Positions 50,052-57,959 of a DNA stretch of 64,000 bases are shown here, piece by piece. A program made the translations under genes and the position numbers. The notes beneath the pieces are model-generated. The model searched no databases. It saw nothing but the letters and a program-made list of their open reading frames with translations, and was not told the DNA's origin. Position 1 is the stretch's first letter; every line of letters begins with the position of its first letter. The DNA is from Candidatus Baltobacteraceae bacterium (GTDB lineage Bacteria; Vulcanimicrobiota; Vulcanimicrobiia; Vulcanimicrobiales; Vulcanimicrobiaceae), in assembly GCA_035502855.1 (NCBI GenBank), contig DATJTX010000016.1:62001-126000 (forward strand), written 5' to 3'.

Positions 50052-52913
50052 CTAGTGCCAGAGCGGCGCTCCGGTGCCGCTCAGGAGTGACTGGATGGCA
50101 GGCACGTTCGGCGAATCGACGCCGTGCTGCCGGTAGCGTGTAAAATCCGCGAGCGCGATCGCCGCAAAGGTTTCGCCGGAATCGCCGTACCTCGCATCGC
50201 GGATCCGCAGGTAGAGCGGCTTTGCCGAAGCAAGGTCGTTCGAGTACAGATACGCATGTGCGAGCCGCAGCAAGAGTAGCGGGTTCGTCGCGTCGACCTG
50301 CAGACCGGCCTGCGCGATCCGGACGGCGTCGGCCGGCGCACCGTTCAAAATGTCCTCATCCGCGAGCGCCTCGGCATCATCGACGAATTCAGTCTTGGCG
50401 CTTGGAGAATCCGACCGGAACGCGCTCGCGAGCCGGTCGCGCGCAGCGCCGTTCCCTTTCAGCATAGCCTCGATCTCGCTCGACTGCGCGACGTCGACGC
50501 CGCCGGTCCGGTACGCGTCGATCGCCTTGATCAGCACATCTCCCGCGTCGTCGAAGATGACGGGCGTCGCGGAGACCTGAATCGGCCGGTCGTGGTAACG
50601 TAAAAACACGCTAGCGGCCGAATCCGCATCGCCCGAATAGAGCGCACCTTCGCCAAGCGCGAGTTGCAGCTCGACCGCCTCGGGCAGGAGCGCGTCGATT
50701 CTTGCGAGATCCGTCGCGACCCGCTGAGGTTGATGCGCTTTGACGTCCGCATCGGCCAGATCCCGGAAGGCGAGCTCGACCGTCCCCGTGTCGAGCGGCC
50801 CGAGATGATTGAGCGAGCTTGCGTTGCGGCCGCCCAGCGTGACGAGATCGAGAGCGAGTGAATAGAGCGAACGCGCGCGATCGAGATCGTTTGCATCGAG
50901 CGCCTGGATGCCGCCCGCGAAGATACGCGGTGCGACGTACCGAACGCCGTCGTCGTAGACGTCGTTGGGCCACGCACCGCCGGCGGCGGTCGCGGCGCCA
51001 TAGGCTAACTCCTCGCCTTTGGCAGCGGTGAGATAGTCCGCAGCATCCGCCGCCTCCCTTCCCAAAGACTCATCCGCCACGAGAACGGTCCGCGCGTCGA
51101 GGTGCTCGCTCGTCGCGAGATTCGCGGCAGACTGATAATTGGCTTCGGCCTGCGCCAGATACGAGGGCTCGCGGGAAGAAAGGTTCCACTGCGTCCGCGC
51201 AACGTCTTCGTAAGCCCAAACCAGCTCGTCGGGAGCGTCGGACATTTCCTTTGCGGTCGCGAGTTCCATCTGCGCATAGCGAATCGACGCGTCGTCATCG
51301 TGGAGCCCGTTTGCGATACCGCTCAATTCAGCGTACGTCTCGCGGTTTTCCGCGGGATTACCGTGGCCCTCGAGCTCCTTGGCATAGCTCAGCGCCTTGA
51401 GATACGCTTGCTTCTCCGCATCGTCGTCGTGCAAGTGCGAATCGATCTCGCCGAGTTCCCAATACATCTCGTAGTCGTCCTCGGCCGGGACGTTCGGCAG
51501 CACGTCGAGGATCGAGATCGCATGCTGCGTCAGCGCAAGCGCTTTCACGTAATCTTGTTTGTCGATGTAAGCGAGAATCAACGGACGAATGCCTTGCCCC
51601 ACGACTTTCTCGGCCTTCTCCGTTCCGAGCAAGTGCAACCACGCGTCGTACGCTCTCTGCGCGTACGATAGCGCCAAATCGGGATTGTCCGTGTTCCCAT
51701 AGGCGATCGACACTTGCTGAAGAAGGCGCGCGACCGTCGGCGTGGTGGCGTTTGCACCCCCGAGATTCTTCGCGACGGAGAGCGCCTGTAGAACATAGCC
51801 AAGCTCCTTTTGCGTATCGATGCTGTAATACGCATTTCCGAGGCGTTCCAGCGCTACGACATCGCCTCGACCGGGCTTATTCTCGGCGGCCCGAAAAATC
51901 TTGAGTTCCTGCGTGTACGCGTCGATTGCTCGTTCGAATCGGCCGAGGTCCATGAACACGTCGGCTTCCGACCCGAGCGCCCATGCGTGCCCTTTCTGCG
52001 TGCCGGCCGGATCCAGCCGGTTCCACATCGCGACCGACGCTTGCGCCATCGAGAGCGCTTGCGCGTCCTCGTCGTTGCTGTTCAAAGCGGCGGCGAGCGT
52101 GGAGTACTCATTCGCGACGTCGGCGTTGTCGCCAGTAAAGCGTTGCTGCGCCAATTTCAGAGCGTCTCGCGCGTGCTCTTCTTCGCTCTTGTAATCGCCG
52201 CTATCACCTTCGACGCGGGAGAGTGCGTCCAGCGCGGTTTCTATCCGGTCGGGATCGCCGCTGTGCTGCGCCTCTGCCAATCGATCCTTGTAATACTGCA
52301 CGGCACCGACGAGCGTCCCGAAGCTCTTGATATACTGCCCCTCGGTGAAACTGTAGTATTTTGCATCGTTTGGCCCGATGACGTCGATCTCGCGTACGTT
52401 GGGAACTTCGCTGCCCGAATCTTTTATGAAGACCGTCGCCGTGCTCGTGGCGTTCACGCGGCCCGCGCTGCAGGAAACGGTGACTCCATGCTCGTCTGCT
52501 TCGACCGTGTAGACCGGGTCCTCGGCGGCAGCATCGACGCCGTGCGCGCTCACGGTGTAGAATCCGCGCGGATCGTTCAGCGCCGCTTTACACGCGGCAA
52601 CGCAGGCGACATTTTCATGCGTCCCGATCTTTTGGAATCGGTACGATCCTGAGAAAAGCGTCACGGTTTGCGCCCCCGCGACGATCGCTACGCTCACGCC
52701 GGCCGGCACTGCAACTTGAAACGCATCGGGAAGCGGCGCGTTCCCCTGAAGTTGCGCCTGCGTAATTTGCGCAGCAAACCGTAGATCCGGACGGCGCGCC
52801 TCGGGCCAAACGCTTCCGACCCTCAACGTTCCCGAATCGGCCGCACTCGTACGCCCGCTCGCACAGAATGCGAGCAGGGTGACGATCATAACAATCCGTC
52901 GCTGCAGTCTCAT
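50052..52913 (-). CDS. Large exported TPR-repeat protein
   Basis: A 953-aa protein with a signal peptide (VMIVTLLAFCASGRTSA). Residues of about 25-200 form a beta-rich domain with four cysteines (NVACVAACKAAL, VSCSAGRV). From about 205 to the end it is built of helical pairs of tetratricopeptide type (AHAWALGSEADVFMDLGRFERAIDAYTQEL, NAYYSIDTQKELGYVLQALSVA, LRLAHAYLYSNDLASAKPLYLRI). No enzyme domain is seen. It is the first gene of the island operon; GTG at 52919 is an alternative start. It is likely a periplasmic or surface scaffold. Confidence 0.82.
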   Translation of the reverse strand: MRLQRRIVMIVTLLAFCASGRTSAADSGTLRVGSVWPEARRPDLRFAAQITQAQLQGNAPLPDAFQVAVPAGVSVAIVAGAQTVTLFSGSYRFQKIGTHENVACVAACKAALNDPRGFYTVSAHGVDAAAEDPVYTVEADEHGVTVSCSAGRVNATSTATVFIKDSGSEVPNVREIDVIGPNDAKYYSFTEGQYIKSFGTLVGAVQYYKDRLAEAQHSGDPDRIETALDALSRVEGDSGDYKSEEEHARDALKLAQQRFTGDNADVANEYSTLAAALNSNDEDAQALSMAQASVAMWNRLDPAGTQKGHAWALGSEADVFMDLGRFERAIDAYTQELKIFRAAENKPGRGDVVALERLGNAYYSIDTQKELGYVLQALSVAKNLGGANATTPTVARLLQQVSIAYGNTDNPDLALSYAQRAYDAWLHLLGTEKAEKVVGQGIRPLILAYIDKQDYVKALALTQHAISILDVLPNVPAEDDYEMYWELGEIDSHLHDDDAEKQAYLKALSYAKELEGHGNPAENRETYAELSGIANGLHDDDASIRYAQMELATAKEMSDAPDELVWAYEDVARTQWNLSSREPSYLAQAEANYQSAANLATSEHLDARTVLVADESLGREAADAADYLTAAKGEELAYGAATAAGGAWPNDVYDDGVRYVAPRIFAGGIQALDANDLDRARSLYSLALDLVTLGGRNASSLNHLGPLDTGTVELAFRDLADADVKAHQPQRVATDLARIDALLPEAVELQLALGEGALYSGDADSAASVFLRYHDRPIQVSATPVIFDDAGDVLIKAIDAYRTGGVDVAQSSEIEAMLKGNGAARDRLASAFRSDSPSAKTEFVDDAEALADEDILNGAPADAVRIAQAGLQVDATNPLLLLRLAHAYLYSNDLASAKPLYLRIRDARYGDSGETFAAIALADFTRYRQHGVDSPNVPAIQSLLSGTGAPLWH

Positions 52914-53364
52914 CGTCACTCTTCGGCAGTGCTGGAGCGTTCTGTAGCGCGGGCTGCGAACCTCTCGCTAGGTCTCTTCTCGACTGCCCTTATCGTGACG
53001 ACCGCCTCCAACGCCATCGGAATCGAGCGTGCGAACGGAGTGCGTGCGTGCGCCGGTCGCCGTGCGGTCGGGCGGCAGTCGGCGCACGACGCGCGCAATG
53101 CGATCGAGTGCCCTGCACTGAGAACTGCCGCTTTGCGGGGGGTTGTAATACGCTACAGCAGGCCGTACGCTATAACGTTCCCGTTCTGATCCGAGCAGTC
53201 GACCCAGCCACAGCGGAATGCGTTCGCATCCAAATAGCGTACGCATCCGTTGTCGTCGGTACTCTGTCAGCCAGCCCCATGACGCGGGCCTCCCCGCTTA
53301 CGAATGGTCGTGGCGCGTCGCCCTGGTTCGCCTCAACACCCGGGCAGTCCTAAGGCGTACCCGA
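52914..53364. other. 451-base stretch without a supported gene
   Basis: It lies between the start of the island operon and the end of the intact glycosyltransferase gene. Short open frames exist on both strands, the best being 53246-52968 on the minus strand (92 codons, no ribosome site). None has a recognisable domain. The island promoter should be here, on the minus strand, but no clear -35/-10 pair was found. No tRNA, inverted repeat or attachment-like sequence was recognised. Confidence 0.5.
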
Positions 53365-54561
53365 CTAAAGCGAAGCAGCCACGGCGAGGCCGCGCGGCGG
53401 CATATCATCCTGGGCCGGTAGCGTTCCCGAGTTCGCAACCTGCGCGATCAATGCGGCAATGCGGCGCGAGCTGTGTTTTGGCGCGACCAACTCCTGATTG
53501 CGTCGAATCTCCTCGAGCCGGTGCGGCGTGCGAATCATCGCGCGCACCGAGCGCACGACCTCGGCGGCGCTGTGGATGGCGATCGCGCCTAGGCCGTTGT
53601 GCCGGACGAACTCGACGTTGCCGCGTTCCTGTCCGGGCACGTAGTCGTAGACGACCATTGGAAGCTGGGCGGCGTTGGCCTCGGCAATGGACCCGGGCCC
53701 GGCTTTGGTCACCAACAGATCGACGGCGCGGAAATATTCGGGAATCTTGTCGGTGAAGCCGAGCACCGAGATCGGCGTCGGCAGCCGCCGGGCGATCTCT
53801 TCCAGCCGGACGCGGAGCGTTTCGTTGCGGCCGCACACGACCAGCAAATGGATCGGCAAGCGCGCTTTCGCGAGCGCCAGCGTCGTCGGAAGAAGTTTGC
53901 CGCCGCCCTCGCCGCCTGCCATCAGCATGACGACGAGCCGATCGCCCGGTAGGCCGAGCTGAGCGCGCAGCATCGGTTTGGTCCCGACCACGTCGTCGAA
54001 CCGTGGATGGATCGGCTGACCCAGGAGCCGCAGCCGGCTAGGCGAGATACCGCGCGAGAGGGCGCGTTCGTAGACTTCGCGCGCCGGCACGACGACCGCG
54101 TCGGCATCGGGCATGAGCCACGACTCGTGGACCTTCCCGAGATCGGTGATGACGGTCACGATCGGCACGTGTTCCAGCTGCGCATCGGCTCGCGCGCGCA
54201 GCGCGGCGTGATTGAGAAGCGGATGGACCGAGACGATCACGTCCGGTCCATAGCTCAGGAAAAGGTCGCGCAGGCGTTCGCGGTAGAGCGGTTCACAGAA
54301 GCGGACCAACGCCCGGTAACGACGGCGCCCGTTGGTCGCATAGTACAGCGCGCCATAGACCGGCGGTGCGTAGCGCAGCGCCATGCTGTAGCCCAGACCG
54401 AGTTGGGTGAGCGGGAAGGAGCAGTGGGCGGCGACGTCTTCGATGCGGTGCTCGAATGAAACGGGCTCCGTGATTTCGTCCAAGGCTGCGGTGATTGCGT
54501 TCGATGCGCTTCGGTGCCCGCCGCCCGTGTCCGAAATCAGGAAGAGCGCCCGTTTGGTCAT
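53365..54561 (-). CDS. GT28-type glycolipid glycosyltransferase (MGDG synthase-like)
   Basis: A 398-aa glycosyltransferase of the MurG/diacylglycerol glucosyltransferase class. The N-terminal domain opens with LISDTGGGHRSASNAI and continues with the processive-type acceptor region (GYSMALRYAPPVYGALYY, DVIVSVHPLL). The donor domain has MLMAGGEGGGKLLPT and the nucleotide-sugar motif TKAGPGSIAEANAAQLP. It would add sugars to diacylglycerol or a similar lipid on the inner membrane face. The GGAG ribosome site precedes the ATG. It follows a fatty-acid-hydroxylase-like gene by 17 bases, suggesting synthesis of a modified glycolipid. Its last two thirds are duplicated at 45.1 kb. Confidence 0.9.
   Translation of the reverse strand: MTKRALFLISDTGGGHRSASNAITAALDEITEPVSFEHRIEDVAAHCSFPLTQLGLGYSMALRYAPPVYGALYYATNGRRRYRALVRFCEPLYRERLRDLFLSYGPDVIVSVHPLLNHAALRARADAQLEHVPIVTVITDLGKVHESWLMPDADAVVVPAREVYERALSRGISPSRLRLLGQPIHPRFDDVVGTKPMLRAQLGLPGDRLVVMLMAGGEGGGKLLPTTLALAKARLPIHLLVVCGRNETLRVRLEEIARRLPTPISVLGFTDKIPEYFRAVDLLVTKAGPGSIAEANAAQLPMVVYDYVPGQERGNVEFVRHNGLGAIAIHSAAEVVRSVRAMIRTPHRLEEIRRNQELVAPKHSSRRIAALIAQVANSGTLPAQDDMPPRGLAVAASL
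53370..53704 (-). repeat. Direct repeat, block 1 right copy
   Basis: Right-hand copy of the 335-base block, inside the intact glycosyltransferase gene; encodes its C-terminal region. Pairs with 45117-45451. Confidence 0.95.
54003..54256 (-). repeat. Direct repeat, block 2 right copy
   Basis: Right-hand copy of the 254-base block inside the intact glycosyltransferase gene. Pairs with 45452-45705. The 298 bases between the two right-hand blocks are absent from the left copy. Confidence 0.95.
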
Positions 54562-54578
54562 TCAGTCTCCGCTATCGT

Positions 54579-55106
54579 CTATGCGCGCACCGGAGCCCGT
54601 TTCGATCGCCGGAGCGCGGCATTGCGCACGCGGCGGGAAGTGGGGGCAAGTTTGGCCAGCAGATACCGGGCTGGTGCGTCATAGAAGCGAAAAATGTCGC
54701 CAAACTCGATATCGGGGTTTCGGTGGTGGCCGTCGTGGTCCTCGGGGAGCACGATCTGCATGGGCCGGGCCACCGCCAGTAGCCACGCCGGCGTCTTCCA
54801 GCCCAACTCCGTGGTGTGGCGCCACCACACGTGCAGCTGCCCGAGAACCAGGCCGAGCAGTGCCCCGGGTATCGAGAGTTGCCAGACCAGGGTCGCGACG
54901 ATCAGATAGGGGACGGCGCCGAGAAAGCCGTCGAGCAGCACTTCACCGTTGGTGGAGAGGACCGCATGATCCCAGTACGACCGCCGGCGATCGTGATGCG
55001 TGCGCAGATGCAACGTAAACCAAAGATGTTGTGGGACATGGTAGAAGAACGTCGATGCGAAATCTCCCACCACGAGAACGATCAACATTGCAAGTGCAAG
55101 TGCCAT
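54579..55106 (-). CDS. Fatty acid hydroxylase-superfamily membrane protein
   Basis: A 175-aa protein with two to four membrane segments and the histidine clusters of PF04116: HVPQH, HLRTHH, HVWWRH and HDGHH, ending NPDIEFGDIFRFYDAP, where the usual text is a WDRLFGT-like strand. These histidines bind a di-iron centre that hydroxylates or desaturates lipid chains. It is shorter than typical members because the N-terminal helix pair is reduced. It lies 17 bases upstream of the glycosyltransferase gene in the same direction. Its 5' end overlaps the divergent transglycosylase gene by a few bases. Confidence 0.82.
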   Translation of the reverse strand: MALALAMLIVLVVGDFASTFFYHVPQHLWFTLHLRTHHDRRRSYWDHAVLSTNGEVLLDGFLGAVPYLIVATLVWQLSIPGALLGLVLGQLHVWWRHTTELGWKTPAWLLAVARPMQIVLPEDHDGHHRNPDIEFGDIFRFYDAPARYLLAKLAPTSRRVRNAALRRSKRAPVRA

Positions 55107-55819
55107 GTATCCGCTTCCTTCGTCCGAAGACGGTCTTCGTCCTAGCCGCTGCGGCCATGTTGTGCGGCTGCAACGCTTCTACCTTTGACCGTACTACGGT
55201 GATGCAGCGGATGGCAATTCCCAACCTGAAATTTGCCTTTAACACCACGTTAAGCTGGCCGGCGCCCTCGCACGTCGACGCACTGTTCGGAGCTCGTCTG
55301 ATTGAAGACGGCGGGCGCTTGGATTCAGCCGAGCTGGCAATCGCGCGTGCGATTCTTCGCACCAACCCACGGATCACCGCGATTGGTTCGCTCTCACTTG
55401 CCGACGCGACGGTCCGCGCCGCACGCGCGTCCGGGTTGCCGCCCGAATTTCTGGCGGCAACGATCCTGCAAGAGAGCGCATACGATCCGCGAGCGCTTTC
55501 CTCCGCGGGTGCGATCGGGATCGCACAATTCGAGATCGGAACGGCGGACGATCATGGCGTCGATCCGTTCGATCCGTACCGCGCGATTCCGGGCGCCGCG
55601 TCGCTGTTGGCGTCGTATGTCGCCGCGTATCGCGCGGCCTATGCAAATCCCTATGCGATTGCCCTCGCGGCGTATAACGCGGGACCGGGCGCGGTCGCGT
55701 ATTACCGCGGCGTTCCGCCGTATCCCGAGACACGCGAATACATCGAGTTGATCTACGAACGGTGGGCGCGGATCGCCGGCTACGAGCGTCGCGGGGCGGA
55801 TTTCGTCGCACAGCGTTGA
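55100..55819 (+). CDS. Lytic transglycosylase, SLT domain lipoprotein
   Basis: A 239-aa protein read from GTG 55100; nearby GTG 55094 is also possible and no ribosome site decides. The N-terminus is basic and then hydrophobic (RFLRPKTVFVLAAAAMLCGC), a lipoprotein-like signal. The catalytic domain has LQESAYDPRALSSAGAIGIAQF with the catalytic Glu, and ALAAYNAGPGAV further on, the hallmarks of the SLT fold. It cleaves the MurNAc-GlcNAc bond of peptidoglycan. The start overlaps the start of the divergent hydroxylase gene. Confidence 0.87.
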   Translation: MPCIRFLRPKTVFVLAAAAMLCGCNASTFDRTTVMQRMAIPNLKFAFNTTLSWPAPSHVDALFGARLIEDGGRLDSAELAIARAILRTNPRITAIGSLSLADATVRAARASGLPPEFLAATILQESAYDPRALSSAGAIGIAQFEIGTADDHGVDPFDPYRAIPGAASLLASYVAAYRAAYANPYAIALAAYNAGPGAVAYYRGVPPYPETREYIELIYERWARIAGYERRGADFVAQR

Positions 55820-55830
55820 AGCGGACGCGC

Positions 55831-56310
55831 ATGAATCTGCATCGCTGTTTTTCCGGTGCGGCCGCAATCGCCGTACTTGCGAGCTGCGGAAGCGCCGGCG
55901 AAGCCTTGACCTTCAAAGCGCCCGCCGGTTATACGTCGGTCATGTCCCTCGGACCGTTCATGCAAATGTGGCGGGGTCCGAACCAGGGCGTGCTGATGCT
56001 GATGGCGATGCCGACCGAGATCGATCTCGACAAGGCCGTCTCCAGTTCCGACGTACGCGACGCGGAGATTCAGAAGAAGGCCACGATCCGAATCTGCGGC
56101 GGCGGCCAGCAAGCCGTGTACGTATCGATGATCGGCGAGCGCGACGTGCTCGGCTCCCCGGCGCCGGGTTCGAACGCCGAAAAGCGGCAGATCGATTTTC
56201 TCGCCACCAATGCGAACGGCAAGACCTATATGGCGATGTACATGCGGCCGCTCGGGACGCCGCAAGATCCGGCTGCCGAAGGGGCCATCCACGAAATCTG
56301 CCCCAAGTAG
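55831..56310 (+). CDS. Small lipoprotein of unknown function
   Basis: A 159-aa protein. The N-terminus RCFSGAAAIAVLASC is a lipobox-bearing signal. The mature domain of about 135 residues begins LTFKAPAGYTSVMSLGPFMQMWRGPN and is strand-rich, with IRICGGGQQAVYV and a C-terminal HEICPK that may form a disulfide. TTG at 55816 (TTGA overlap with the previous gene) is an alternative start with a more basic N-terminus. No family recognised. Confidence 0.65.
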   Translation: MNLHRCFSGAAAIAVLASCGSAGEALTFKAPAGYTSVMSLGPFMQMWRGPNQGVLMLMAMPTEIDLDKAVSSSDVRDAEIQKKATIRICGGGQQAVYVSMIGERDVLGSPAPGSNAEKRQIDFLATNANGKTYMAMYMRPLGTPQDPAAEGAIHEICPK

Positions 56311-56346
56311 GCAACTAAACCGCCCCTTCCCTGGGTATAGGGGGGC

Positions 56347-57348
56347 ATGCAGTTGCGGGTTACCATCCCCCGGGATCGGCTTGAAATCGTCGAAGTTGCG
56401 GGCGCTGCCGCCGACCATCACTTTGCCGACGACGTCCGCCGCGGACTCTCCGCGCGGTCCAAAGCCCTCTCGCCGAAGTATTTCTACGACGAATTGGGCT
56501 CAGCGCTCTTCGATGCGGTCACCTATACGCCCGAGTATTACCTGACGTCGAGTGAAACCGAGATCCTGCGTGAATGGGGTTGGGAGATCGTGCGCGTGCT
56601 CGATGAACCGGTCGACTTTCTCGAACTGGGCAGCGGCAGCGCGAACAAAACGCGGCTGTTGATCGAAGAGGCGCTGCGCGTTCAACCCAACCTGCACTAC
56701 AGCCCGATCGATATTTCAGCCGACGCGCTGCGCAACGCGTCGCTTGCGTTGGTGGAGCGGTATGCGGCGCTCTCGGTGCGGGCATATGCGGGCGACTACT
56801 TCACCGTACTGCGCTCCGGGGCGCTCAGATTCGAGCGGCGCGTCCTGGCAATGCTGATGGGATCCAACCTCGGCAATTACGAGCCCCAGACGGCGCGCGA
56901 ACTCGTCGCCCTGATTGCGCGCGCTCTACGCCCGGGCGACGGTCTGCTGCTCGGCCTCGACCGCAAGAAGGATCGAGCTACGTTGGAGCTCGCGTACGAC
57001 GATCCGACCGGCGTTACCGCGGCATTCGACAAGAATTTGCTCGGACGGATCAATCGAGAACTAGGCGGGGCGTTCGACTTACATACGTTCGAGCACGTCG
57101 CGCGTTACAACCAGGAGCGCGGATGCATCGAGTCCTTCTTGCGTTCTGATCGTGACCAACGGGTGCGGATCGAAGCGATCGACCTCGACGTCGCCTTTGC
57201 GCGCGGTGAGTCCATTCATACCGAGTCCTCCTACAAATTCGACGATGCGGACGTCGCCGAGCTGGCGTCGGGCGCCGGCTTCACGCTGGTCAAGCGCTGG
57301 ACCGACTCCGCGCAGCGGTTTGCTCTCTACCTTTTAGTGCGCGGTTAG
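56347..57348 (+). CDS. egtD: L-histidine N-alpha-methyltransferase (EgtD family)
   Basis: A 333-aa SAM-dependent enzyme that trimethylates histidine to hercynine, the first step of ergothioneine synthesis. Evidence: SPKYFYDELGSALFDAVTYTPEYYL, the SAM motif FLELGSGSANKT (91-102), and the histidine-binding residues known from mycobacterial EgtD: Asn177 (GSNLGN), Tyr217 (AYDD), and Glu293 and Ser295 (HTESSYKF) are all kept. That supports a true histidine methyltransferase rather than a paralogue. EgtB, the sulfoxide synthase, is not in the window. Its end overlaps the convergent ABC permease gene by four bases. Confidence 0.92.
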   Translation: MQLRVTIPRDRLEIVEVAGAAADHHFADDVRRGLSARSKALSPKYFYDELGSALFDAVTYTPEYYLTSSETEILREWGWEIVRVLDEPVDFLELGSGSANKTRLLIEEALRVQPNLHYSPIDISADALRNASLALVERYAALSVRAYAGDYFTVLRSGALRFERRVLAMLMGSNLGNYEPQTARELVALIARALRPGDGLLLGLDRKKDRATLELAYDDPTGVTAAFDKNLLGRINRELGGAFDLHTFEHVARYNQERGCIESFLRSDRDQRVRIEAIDLDVAFARGESIHTESSYKFDDADVAELASGAGFTLVKRWTDSAQRFALYLLVRG

Positions 57349-57959
57349 TTCACGCGAACGAGCCGTTCCAGCAGGCGCAGCGATCCGTCGATCGCGATCG
57401 CCAACGCACAGGCGGCTACGCTGCCGGCTACGATTTCGTCGGTATGATGGATGGTGAAGCCGATGAAGATCAGCGATCCGAGGCCGCCGGCCCCGACATA
57501 ACCACCGAGCGTCGCGAGCGCCACCATCGCAACCGCGGCAACGCGGACGCCGCCGACGACGACCGGCAGGGCCTGCGGAACGATGACGCGCCAGGTGCGC
57601 TGAACGGCCGACATGCCCATGCCGAGCGCGGCGTCACGCTGCGCCGGATCGACGCCGCGCACGCCTGCGATGACGTTACGCACGAGCACGAACTGGGCGT
57701 AGGCGACCAGCGCGACGAAAATCGGTGCGGAACCAAGGCCGATCAATTCGACCAGCACGGCGAGCAGCGCGAGGCTGGGGATCGTGTAGATCGCACCGAG
57801 CACGCCGAGAACCAGGTTCGAGGCGTGTTCCCGCCGGGCAAGGACCAGCCCGAGTGGAAGCGCGATCGCAAGTGCTGCGGCAAGCGCCGTCGCGACCAAG
57901 GCGAGATGCGCGGCGCCGAGGGCTGCAACGTGCAGCGGATGCGCGAAGAGATAGCTCAT
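57345..57959 (-). CDS. Quaternary-amine ABC transporter permease (OpuCD-like)
   Basis: A 204-aa inner-membrane permease with six helices of the OpuC/ProW type. The coupling EAA-like loop is seen as DAALGMGMSAVQRTWRVIVPQALP, and GYVGAGGLGSLIFIG is typical. It starts with an ATGA overlap to the ATPase gene and is the last gene of the importer operon on the minus strand. It converges on egtD with a four-base overlap. Confidence 0.92.
   Translation of the reverse strand: MSYLFAHPLHVAALGAAHLALVATALAAALAIALPLGLVLARREHASNLVLGVLGAIYTIPSLALLAVLVELIGLGSAPIFVALVAYAQFVLVRNVIAGVRGVDPAQRDAALGMGMSAVQRTWRVIVPQALPVVVGGVRVAAVAMVALATLGGYVGAGGLGSLIFIGFTIHHTDEIVAGSVAACALAIAIDGSLRLLERLVRVN

Larger units (their letters stand above)
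45113..53369. mobile_element. Putative genomic island bracketed by partial gene duplication
   Basis: The segment from the partial glycosyltransferase copy to the end of the intact one carries five co-oriented genes (TPR, RHS, CHASE2-TIR, two small proteins). Recombination between the direct repeats would excise about 8.25 kb and leave one intact glycosyltransferase gene. No integrase, transposase, terminal inverted repeat or tRNA is seen, so insertion could also have come from a one-off illegitimate duplication. The mobile status is inference. Confidence 0.45.

Noticed and set aside
52968-53246. 92-codon minus-strand frame upstream of the TPR gene
   Set aside because: No ribosome site, no recognisable domain and a composition mostly of arginine, serine and glycine in its second half; not supported as a gene.
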